From Clostridia bacterium (lineage in GTDB: Bacteria; Bacillota; Clostridia; Oscillospirales; Acutalibacteraceae), in contig JAFXCH010000040.1 in assembly GCA_017516485.1 (NCBI GenBank), positions 1 to 45,004 of the forward strand: a stretch of DNA of 45,004 nucleotides, given 5' to 3'. Within the stretch, counting starts at the first letter, position 1. Every line of letters starts with the position of its first letter. The notes beneath the pieces are model-generated. The model was not told the origin of the DNA, did no database searches, and saw only the letters and a list, made by a program, of their open reading frames with translations. The translations under genes were made by a program, and so were the position numbers. This document shows, piece by piece, positions 1 through 10,500 of this stretch.

Positions 1-1440
1 AGCGACTGCCTTAGCTGCGTTGTAAGCTGCCTCGTAGCCGTCCCAGTTGGAGTACTTGTAGCTGTCTGCTACCGTTGCTTCGTATGCTGCGATAGCTGCA
101 TCGAGAGCTGTGTAGTCACAGTTGCCAAGCTCAACGAGAGCATCGATAGCGTCGTTGATAGCCTTAGCCATTGCGTCAACCTCAGCCTGCTTTGTGATGT
201 CGTAGCCTTCAACAACTGCTGCTACTGCATCGTTAACAGCCTCAACAGAAGCTGCTGTGTACTTGTCTGCATCGATAGCTGCTGCTGCATCCTTAGCTGC
301 ATCAACTGCTGAGTAATCAGCTGCCTTGAGCTTGAGAGCTGCAAATGCCTCGTTAATAGCTGCTGCTGCATTTGCTACTTCTTCGCGGTAATTTTCTGTA
401 TCAGGTTCGCCGTCGACACCATCGTATGTGTCGTTACCTGCTGTTACAGCTTCTTCCCATGCTGCCCATGTGTCAGCATCGTAGTTCTCTTCGCCGTATT
501 CGGGTGTAAGAGCAAGAGCTTCTTCAAGAGCTGTTCTGTCAACAAACTTGGGATCGCCAAGTGCGTTGTAAGCATCTGTAAGAGCCTCAGCTGCTGCGTC
601 GATCTTAGCCTGGTTTTCACCTGCTGCGTCAACGATCATATCGCGATCGATTGCGTCAGCTGCTGCAAGAGCATCCTGATATGCTGCCCATGCTTCTGCA
701 TCGTAGTAATCTTCGCCGTATGCAGGTTCAAGATTCAGAGCTTCTTCAAGCTTTGTGTAATCGCAGGGAACTTCGGGAGCTTCTGCAGAAGCAATATTAA
801 CTGTAAGTGTAGGAACATTAACTGTTTCTGCGAACAGTGATGTATATGATGCTGTATAAGCTGTGGAAGAGTCAGATATGGACTGTCTTATTTTACCAAA
901 TCTTGTGTTGCCTGTTTTGTAAATTGATTCTTCAGGCATAAAGATTTTTGCTGTGCCTTCTGTATCAGAAGCTTTAAATGTAAGTGTGTACAACAATTCA
1001 GGTGTTGTAAGAGCTTTGGGTTCTGTCTGGTAACCATCCTTTTCACGCTGTACATACACGCCGGTATGACCGGTTTTATAAGCTGAGGGGAATAAGTTTG
1101 TAGATGCAGGATTATTAATCGTCGGGTTAAACCAATCGTTAGCGAATGAACCTGCTGTAATGTCGGATAAGGTAAGGTTTGCATTTTCCCAAAGAATCAG
1201 TTCCAAACCACCGGGACCGACATAATAGTTGGTTTCAATATAAATTTTTACTGTAAATGTATCGCCGGGTTCAACATTGAGAACACCGTTTTCAGCGCCT
1301 TCTGCTTCAATAGTGTATGTCAATATCGAACCGGAAAATTCTGTAAGGGGAGTTGTTTCAGCATTAACAGCAACAGCTACTGAACCCAAAACAAGTGTCA
1401 ACGCTAAAAGGATACTAAATATCCTTTTGATTTTTTTCAT
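1..1440 (-). CDS. Secreted FIVAR-repeat protein with cohesin-like head (3' end cut by window edge)
   Basis: 480 codons are visible; the C-terminus lies beyond the left edge. The ATG at 1440 follows a GGAGG SD. Residues 1-27 (MKKIKRIFSILLALTLVLG...) are a signal peptide with an AVNAE cleavage site. Residues ~30-240 form a beta-rich domain (VEPGDTFTVKIYIETN, later KIFMPEES) that resembles cohesin-like modules and is related to the heads of the proteins starting at 16739 and 17928. From ~250 onward there are at least four Ala-rich FIVAR-like three-helix repeats, each opening with CDYT/ADYS/NCDYT. Such repeats usually form long surface stalks. The gene lies 74 nt downstream of the 3432-aa gene on the same strand, probably in its operon. 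The N-terminal fold and the function are inferred; whether a dockerin follows cannot be seen. Confidence 0.85.
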   Translation of the reverse strand, partial: MKKIKRIFSILLALTLVLGSVAVAVNAETTPLTEFSGSILTYTIEAEGAENGVLNVEPGDTFTVKIYIETNYYVGPGGLELILWENANLTLSDITAGSFANDWFNPTINNPASTNLFPSAYKTGHTGVYVQREKDGYQTEPKALTTPELLYTLTFKASDTEGTAKIFMPEESIYKTGNTRFGKIRQSISDSSTAYTASYTSLFAETVNVPTLTVNIASAEAPEVPCDYTKLEEALNLEPAYGEDYYDAEAWAAYQDALAAADAIDRDMIVDAAGENQAKIDAAAEALTDAYNALGDPKFVDRTALEEALALTPEYGEENYDADTWAAWEEAVTAGNDTYDGVDGEPDTENYREEVANAAAAINEAFAALKLKAADYSAVDAAKDAAAAIDADKYTAASVEAVNDAVAAVVEGYDITKQAEVDAMAKAINDAIDALVELGNCDYTALDAAIAAYEATVADSYKYSNWDGYEAAYNAAKAVA

Positions 1441-1466
1441 CGTCTATTTCCTCCTGTTTTTTGTTA

Positions 1467-1490
1467 CCCTGCCGCAATTAAGCGGCAGGG
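1467..1490 (-). other. Intercistronic stem-loop
   Basis: CCCTGCCGC and GCGGCAGGG form a perfect 9-bp stem with a 6-nt loop between the 3432-aa gene and the next gene. No T-run follows on the minus strand, so it looks more like an RNA-stabilising or processing hairpin than a terminator. It is preceded by CTAAATTAAA, also found before the hairpin at 17962-17988. Confidence 0.6.
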
Positions 1491-1514
1491 ATTTTAATTT
1501 AGTTTGCGGTTTAA

Positions 1515-4500
1515 TTATGCTCGTATATGATTGTTATTATATGTCTGATCAAGTTCCCAAATTGCAAGTGAATCGTAATCAATAATATATGCAAAGTCTT
1601 CAAGCTCTATTGTACCGTTGCAGTTGAGATCGCAAGCAAATACAAACGGATTCTTCATGCAATCAGGATCTTCTTCCTCGAAATATGTGTGATTATAATC
1701 AGTAAACGCATCATAGTTAAGGAAGTCAGCCTTATCTTCAAGTGTAACTAAACCGTCACCTGTATTATCACCGAAGATGACAATGTAGAAGGTTTCAAGA
1801 ACTTCACCTGTCTTGTTGTCAATAAGCTCTACCTTAGCGCCTGTACCAAGAACAGCGTTATTACCAACAAATGTGTATTCGAGACGTCCGTCGCCTTCAA
1901 TCTCAACATAACCCTGTTCTACAAGATCTGTAAGCTCTTCGACATATCCGTCAACAAGACCGTAGATGAAGCCACGCTCTCTATCGATGATAGTTGTTGA
2001 GCCTTCCTTAGCCTTGAGAACGATCGGAACTTCTGCTGTTTCAAGAGCATCGATAGCGTCGTTAAGAGCCTTAGCTGCTGCGTCGATTGTAGCCTGATCG
2101 TCGATTGTAAGATCCTTAGCGATGCCTGTTGCTGCTGTGTAAGCGTCAACTACATCTGCCCATGTTTCGGGTGTCCAATCGTCTGCATTGAGAGCATCTT
2201 TTCTTGCGATAGCTGCTTCAAGTGCGGAGTAATCAGCGCCCTTCTTCTGGAGCTTAGCAACTGCCTCTTCGATAGCTGCTGCCATTGCATCAACGTCAGC
2301 CTGCTTTGTGATGTCGAGGCCTTCAACAACTGCTGCTACAGCATCGTTAACTGCCTTGACGGAATCATCTGTGTATGTGTCGAGGTCAGCAGGAATCTTA
2401 TCCTTAGCTGCTTCAACTGCTGAGTAGTCAGCATCCTTATAAACGAGAACAACTGCATTAAGAGCATCTGCTGCTGCATCAATCTTGCCCTGGTTTACGC
2501 CTGCTTCGTCAGCGATCATATCATCGTCAACTGCCTTAGCTGCGTTGTAAGCTGCTTCGTACTCTGCCCAGTTAGCGTAGAGATCCTTATCTGCAAGCTT
2601 TGCTTCGTAGTCTGCAATAGCTGCATTAAGTTCTGTGTAGTCACAGTTGCCGAGGATTGTAAGGCTTTCATAAGCAACCTTAAGATCCTGTGCAAGCTTT
2701 GCTACTGCTTCTCTTACTTCTGCTGTATCGGGAGCACCGTCGTATGTTACGAGACCTGCCTTAGCTGCTTCGAGTGCTGCCTCATAAGCTGCCCATGAAT
2801 CAGGTGTGTAACGCTCGACTTCGTTTTCTATCTTGTCTTCGCCGTAAGCATCAACTGCTGCGTCGAGAGCGGAAAGGTCTGCGTAGATCTCATAGAGATC
2901 GGTGTATTCCTTAATGAGAGCCTCTGCTGCTGCGTCAATGATAGCCTGGTTAGCATCTGTGAGGTAGAGCGGCTCGCCCTCAAGGAGTGCCTTTGCTGCT
3001 GCAAGAGCTGACTTCCACTCAGCAACCTCTGCTGCATCGTAGTAATCTTCGTCTGCATCAAGCTCTGAGCAGTAGAGAACTGCCTTCTCGAGCTCGTCAT
3101 AATCACAGTAGCCTGTGATGAGCTTAAGACCGTTATAAGCATCTTCGAGATCCTGTGCAAGCTTTGCTACAGCTTCTCTTACTTCTGCTGTATCGGGAGC
3201 GCCGTCGTATTCTACAAGACCAGCCTTAGCTGCTTCAAGTGCTGCCTCATAAGCTGCCCATGTGTCTTCTTCGTAACGCTCAACTTCGTTTTCGATCTTG
3301 TCTTCGCCGTAAGCATCAACTGCTGCGTCGAGAGCTGAAAGATCTGCGTAGATCTCATAGAGATCGGAGTATTCATTGAAGAGAGCCTCAGCTGCTGCAT
3401 CAATGATAGCCTGGTTAGCATCTGTGAGGTAGAGCGGCTCGCCCTCAAGGAGTGTCATTGCCTCTGCAAGAGCTGCCTTCCACTCAGCAAGATCTGTTGC
3501 ATCGTAGTAAGCCTCGTCTGCATCAAGCTCTGAACAGTAGCGAACTGCCTTCTCGAGTTCCTCGTAATCGCAGTAGCCCTGGATAAGTACAAGACCGTTG
3601 TAAGCATCTTCGAGATCCTGTGCAAGCTTTGCAACAGCTTCTCTTATTTCTGCTGTATCGGGAGCGCCGTCGTATGTTACGAGACCAGCCTTAGCTGCTG
3701 CGAGAGCTGCCTCATAAGCTGCCCATGTGTCTGCTTCGTAACGCTCAACTTCGTTTTCAATCTTGTCTTCGCCGTAAGCATCAACTGCTGCGTCGAGAGC
3801 TGAAAGATCTGCGTAGATCTCATAGAGATCGTCATACTCTGCTGCAAGAGCATTTGCTGCGTTGTCGATGATAGCCTGGTTAGCGTCTGTCTTCTCAAGC
3901 TTCTCAGCTGCAACAAGTGCCTTAGCTGCTGCAAGAGCTGACTTCCACTCAGCAAGATCTGCTGCATCGTAGTAAGCTTCGTCTGCATCAAGATCTGAAC
4001 AGTAGCCGATTAATTCTTCAAGTTCGCTGTAATCACAGAATTCCTTATCAGCAAGAGCGTTGTAAGCATCTGTAAGAGCCTTAGTTGCTGCGTCGACCTT
4101 AGCCTGGTTTACACCTGCTTCGTCAGCGATCATATCGCGAGCAACTGCCTTTGCTGCATCGAGAGCTGCTGTGTAAGCGTTCCATGTTACTGTTGAGTAA
4201 GCATCTGCTGCCTTAGCGGGAACGAGAGCGATAGCTGCATCGAGTGCTGCGTAATCGCAGTTACCGAGAGGATCAAGAGCTGCTACTGCATCAGCAATAG
4301 CCTTAGCCATTGCGTTAACATCAGCCTGCTTTGTGATGTCAAGGCCTTCAACAACTGCTGCAACTGCATCGTTAACAGCCTTAACAGAAGCTGATGTGTA
4401 CTTGCCATCGTTGAGGTCAGCAGGAATTGTAGCCTTAGCTGCTTCAACTGCTGAGTAGTCAGCTGCCTTGTAAACAAGAACAACTGCGTTGAGTGCTGCT

Positions 4501-7500
4501 GTAGCGTTGTCGATAACTGCCTGGTTTGCACCGGCTTCGTCAGCAATCATATCACGAGCGACTGACTTAGCTGCGTTGTAAGCTGCCTCGTAGTCTGCCC
4601 AGTTAGTGTAGAGATCCTTATCAGCAAGCTTTGCCTCGTATGCTGCGATAGCTGCATCGAGAGCTGTGTAGTCACAGTTGCCAAGCTCAACGAGAGCTGC
4701 GATAGCGTCGTTGATAGCCTTAGCCATTGCGTCAACCTCAGCCTGCTTTGTGATGTCAAGACCTTCAACAACTGCTGCTACAGCGTCGTTAACAGCCTTA
4801 ACTGAAGCTGATGTGTACTTGGAAGCGTCAACTGCTGCTGCGGCTGCCTTAGCTGTGTCAACTGCGGAGTAGTCAGCTGCCTTGTAAACGAGAACAACTG
4901 CGTTGAGAGCTGCTGTTGCATCGTCGATAGCCTTCTGGTTTACGCCTGCCTCATCATTGTAGAGGTCACGAGCGATTGCCTTAGCTGCGTTGTAAGCTGC
5001 TTCGTAATCTGCCCAGTTAGCGTAGAGAGCCTTATCAGCTGCCTTTGTTTCGTATGCTGCGATAGCTGCATCGAGAGCTGTGTAGTCGCACTTGTTAAGC
5101 TTTGTAAGGCCTGTAACAGCTGCGTTAAGAGCTGCTGTTGCATCGTCGATAGCCTTCTGGTTAACACCTGCTTCGTCAGCGATGAGGTCACGTGCAACTG
5201 CCTGTGCTGCTGCAAGAGCATCGTTGTATGCATTAACAGAAGCGGATGTGCAGTTTGTTGTGTCAGCCTGTGCTGCTGCTGCGATAGCTGCATCAAGTGC
5301 TGTGTAGTCACAAGCGCCGAGCTTTGTAAGGCCTGTGATAGCTGCGTTAAGAGCTGCTGTTGCATCGTCGATAACCTTCTGGTTAACGCCTGCTTCGTCA
5401 GCAATCATACCGCGTGTAACTGCCTGTGCTGCTGCAAGAGCATCGTTGTATGCATTAACAGAAGCAGATGTGCAGTTTGTTGTATCAACTACTGTGCTGA
5501 TAGCTGCATCAAGTGCTGTGTAGTCACAGTTGCCGAGCTTTGTAAGGCCTGTGATAGCTGCGTTAAGTCTTGCTGCTGCTGCGTCAATCTTAGCCTGGTT
5601 TTCACCGGCCTTGTCAATGATAAGGTCACGCTCAACTGCATTTGCTGCTGCGAGAGCTGCGTTGAACTCTGCTACAGAAGCGGATGTGCAGTTTGTTGTG
5701 TCAGCATTTGCTGCTGCTTCGATAGCTGCATCAAGTGCTGCGTAGTCGCAAGGAATCTTTGCAACTTCAAGATTGTCGATAGCTGCATTAAGAGCTACTG
5801 CTGCAGCATCTACTGTAGCCTGATCGTCGATTGTGAGATCCTTAGCTATGCCTGTTGCTGCTGTGTAAGCGTCAACTACATCTGCCCATGTTTCGGGTGT
5901 CCAATCGTCTGCATTGAGAGCATCTTTTCTTGCGATAGCTGCGTTAAGAGCTGTGTAATCAGCGCTCTTCTTTGTCAGGCCGTTTGTTGCTGCAACAAGA
6001 GCTGTTGTAACAGCGTCAACATCAGCCTGATCTGAATACTTGGGAGCGGGAACAGTCTCACGCATTGCTACTGCATCTGCATAAGCTGCTTCATATGCTG
6101 CCAAAGAATTATCTGTGTATGTTGATTTGTCAACACCTGCGACCTTAGCGTCTGCTGCTGCGATAGCATTCTTAAGAGCTGTAAGGTCTGCATCGATTTC
6201 TTCAAGTTCGCTAACTGCTGTTGTAACTGCATCAATGTACTCGTAGATCTTATCCTGATCGCCGATCTTGAGGTTCCAGTTGATTGCTGCGAGAGCATTT
6301 GCAAGCTTTGTTCTTGAAGCTTCTGTGTACTTTTCGGGTGTTGTGTAGTAATCAGCGGGGATCTGCTCGATTTCCCAGTTGAGTTCGCCGTAGAGAGCGG
6401 GAAGGTTTGCAACAGCTGCGTTAAGAGCGTCTGCTGCAGCCTGAATATCTGCGTCGTCACGGATATCGAGTTCGCCTGCTGCGTACTTGTCAAGGAGAGC
6501 CTGTGCTGCCTGATACTTAGCATCTGCATCCTCATAAACATCAACGACACCGTCGCCGTCTGTATCTGTGGGATACTCAGCCTCGTAAGCATAGTAGTCA
6601 ACTGACATGTAGTTGCCTACTGCATCCTCAAGGGGAGTAATGTTAGCGTCAACAAATACGAGCTGTGCAATAGCTGCTTTAAGCTCTGCTTCCTTAGCGT
6701 CAACTTCAGCCTGATGCTGGATATCTACCTTGGGTTCTGCCATGTAGAATGCAAGAGCCTGGTTGTAAACTGCAAGGAAGTTAGTGTATGAGCCGGGTGT
6801 GTAAAGGTTCTGGTTGCTGATAACATTCTGACCGATTGTGATCTGGTCGTTGAGCTTGGAGTAGTCAGCATCCTTGAGAACAAGAGCATTGTATGCATTC
6901 TCAAGAGCCTCTACATAAGCGTCAACTTCATCCTGCTTTGTGATGTCAAGGTCCTTATTTACGTTTCCGACTGCTGCTTCAACGTCTGCCCAGTTTTTGT
7001 AGTCATCCTTTGTGGGTTCGAGTGCAGCAATCTTATCGAGCCATTCATCTACCTCGCTGTAGTCAGCGTCAAGGTAAACAAGACCTGTACGTGCATCGTA
7101 AACTTCCTGAGCGACAGCGTTAACTGTTACCTGCTCACCTGCCATGTAGCCGTTGTTATAAGCTGTGTCTACTGCTGCGCGAGCATCAAGAAGTCTCTGC
7201 CATGAATCTGCTGTGTAGTACTCAGCGTAATTATCTTCGTATTCTGCCTTGATACCCTGCTGCTCGAAAGCAAACTTGAAGTCTGCTTCGTTGACGTGGT
7301 TACCAAGTGAAGTGTAGATATAGTCGATATCGTCGTTAAGATCGTCAACCTCTTCCTGCTGAAGGATGTAGAGGCCTTCCTTCTTCTCGGCAATCAAATT
7401 ACGGAGCTGTTCAATTATTTCAGCCTCGTAGTAAGTGATTGTGTAGTTGTTTGCGGAGTTGGACGGGTCGATAACTTCAACAACTGTATCGATGTTCTGT

Positions 7501-10500
7501 GTAGAATCAGCGATTGTCTGGTTGAGCTGTGTATAGTCTGCGGGCTTAAGCTCAAGACCGTTGTAAGCTGTCTGGAGAGCATCTCTGTAGCCGTCAACTG
7601 TGGGCTGGTCGGGCATCTTGAGGCTACGGTTTGTCATAGCCGGTGCACAAGCGTTAGCCCAAGCGTTGTAGGATTCAGTTGTAAAGTTCTCCCAATCAAC
7701 GTTTCTGAGGTCAGCATGAACGAATTCATACTTCTCAAGATCGGGAAGTTTGATTGTAAGACCGCCGAATGAACCGTTGGGGTTAGTACCTCTCTTGTTA
7801 GCAAGAAGAGCATCAACCTCTGTATAATCGGCGTCGCGAAGCTGAACGGATTTCCAACCAGTATCAACAAGTTCGAGATAAGTGTCGACTTCTGTCTGAT
7901 AGCGTATATCAAGGTTCCAGTTAATGTTATTGATCGGAATGTCAACTTCATTTGTTGAACGGAAGTAGTACCACGGATAGTACTGCTCACGTGAATAGTA
8001 AAGCGGGTCAACGTCGGGGTGAGGTCTGTACTCGTACATATTTGCACCGGTTTCGGGGTCAACACCGAGGAAGCCACGAATTTCGTCAACCTTTGCCTGA
8101 AGCTTTGTGTAGTCTGCGGGGACAAATTCGAGCTGGTCAATAGCTGTCTGGAGAGCTGCTTCTGCTGCTGCGTTCTCTGCTGCTGTAAGTGAAGCATCCT
8201 GTGCTGCACCCTTTGCCTTAGCGAGAGCGTTTACATAAGCTGTCCATTTGCCGTTAGCGTCTGAATAACCGTCGGAAAGCTGACGGAATGTTTCATTTTC
8301 CTGAGCGATAAGGTTACGAAGATCTGTCTTATCAACAGATGTAAGGTTGATGTGCCAAGAATAGTGACAGGTAAGAGCACGTCCCTTTGAGCTTTCACAC
8401 CAGAAGTATGTGTAATATGTGTAACCACCGTTTGCAAGACCGGGAACCTGCAGATACTTGAAGAAAGCATCACCTGCTGTTGTGCTGAGTGTATTGTTAC
8501 CACGAACTGAACCGTCAAGGTTGTAAGCCTGTGAGTTAAGGTTATTGAGGTTGGTACCGTAGCTGCCGTGGTTACCCTGACCCTCATAATAGGTTTCATG
8601 ATTCTGCTGATAGTTTTTAGCTTCGTTTTCGCCTGCCAGACCAAGGCTGTTTGCAACAAACATAATCTTTGCATCTGTTATGTCTGAAACAACCGATGAG
8701 TCAAAGTAGACGTTGAACTTTGCTCTTGCACCTACGTCCTGAGTATCGTTTTCACCATTTGAACCTGCGTACCAGCCGCCGTTATTGTTTCTTGACGGAC
8801 CGGTCCAGGAGTTGATACCAAAACCGGATACCTGCTGAGAGCCGTTACCGTTGAAGTTTGTGAGGTTAACACCGTAGTAAGTGTTATCGTAGCCTGCGTT
8901 ACCCTGAAGAGCTTCATACTGGATACCGTCTGCCGGTACACCTTCGGGAGCGAAGAACAGTGAAGTAAGCTGAGATACGTGAGGATCCCAAACAAGTGAG
9001 CCTCTGTTACGTCTGATGAATGTAAGCCAACCTGAAGCCTGCGGAGCATCTGTAACTGTTGATGACTCATACTGGATGTATTGCTTACCGCCAAGCTCGT
9101 AAGAGAACTTGTAAGTAATTGTATCACCTACGTTAGCTGTACCGCCTGTAACCGTACCGGAAGCCGTTGCAGGGTCCCAAGTATAGGTCATAGCCTGGCC
9201 TGAATTCTGATTGTAAACTTCAACAAGAGCACTTGATGCGCCGTTGGGAAGTGTAACTTGGAAGTTGGAGTAGTTGATCATCGCTCTTGTGCGGTAGTTG
9301 ATGATCTGGGGCTGTACAGTTGTACCCTTGGGCTGTGCAGAGAGGCCGTAGCCTGAACCTGCAACATAAAGCTTTGAGGGAACAGTTGCATTCATATAGT
9401 ACTCGGAGTTCTTGGAGATTTCTGCACCTGTGAAGGTGAGATTCTCGATTGCTTTCTCAAGTCTTGCCTTAGCTGCATTGATATCAGTCTGAGTTGTATC
9501 AGGCTTCTGAATCTGCTTGAAAGCTTCCTTGAATGCTGTACGGTAAGTCTGAGCCTTTACGTCAGTCTCGTCGAGCTGACGGTTTGCAGTTCTTTCTGCA
9601 TTAAGAAGGGCACGAAGCTCTGTCTTATCGTATGTAACGAACTTAAGAAGAACGGGCATAAATGTATAAACATTTGTAGCATACATACCGCCGTCATAGT
9701 GTGTAGCAGCGTAAGAAATAAGTGTGTAAGTTTTGCCGCTCTCGGGGAGTGCATTACCTGTGATGTTGTTAGTAACGACCTGGCCTCTGGCAGCCGGAAG
9801 TGTTACGCTTGCATTCTGAACAGAAATTTCAGAAGAACCTACTGTATTTGTGTTCCATGTATTATAAGCGTAGCTTGCATCACCGGGTTTGAAAGCAAAC
9901 TGGAAGGGTGTTACGATATCATGCTGGGGAGTGTAATGTCTCCAGTAGTTGATTGAAACACCAAGGCTTGTGATTGTACTGTTCTCAGCCTTGTCAGCGT
10001 AGATTGTAGCTACAGGTGACTTACCTGCCTGCTGGAAACGCGGGAACTCGGCGTGAGTTCTGATACGTGAGGGAGAACAGAAGTTCATACCGTAGGAAAC
10101 ATCCTTCTGTACGAAGCCCTCGTCCGCAGTACCTGTATAGTTGTAGTAACCTGCGGGAGCGTTAGTCCATGCGCCGAGGTCAGCGTATGAATCATCGGTT
10201 GTAGTACGTGCATTACCGTAAACGTTGGGACCTGTAACAGTCATAACGTAGGTCTGGGTATTCCAGTAAGCCTCGTTAGTATCCATAAGACCGCCGTAGT
10301 TACGGACATATACGTAGTGACCTGCAGGGGACTTGATATTATCTACATAGCTGTATGCATACTGTGCATAGTGGTTACCGGCAAAGTCATACTCAATTTT
10401 GAACTCTGCTGCTGTACCTGCTGTTGCAGTACCGCCTGTAATAGTCCATGTGTATGTAGTAGTAAGATCGCCCGGTGTAGTTGTAACACCGCTGAGGTTG

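Noticed and set aside
4678-5745. Long plus-strand open frames opposite the repeat genes
   Set aside because: They are the antisense of Ala-rich repeats (GCT/GCA codons read as AGC/TGC) and lack SD sites; shadows of the minus-strand genes.
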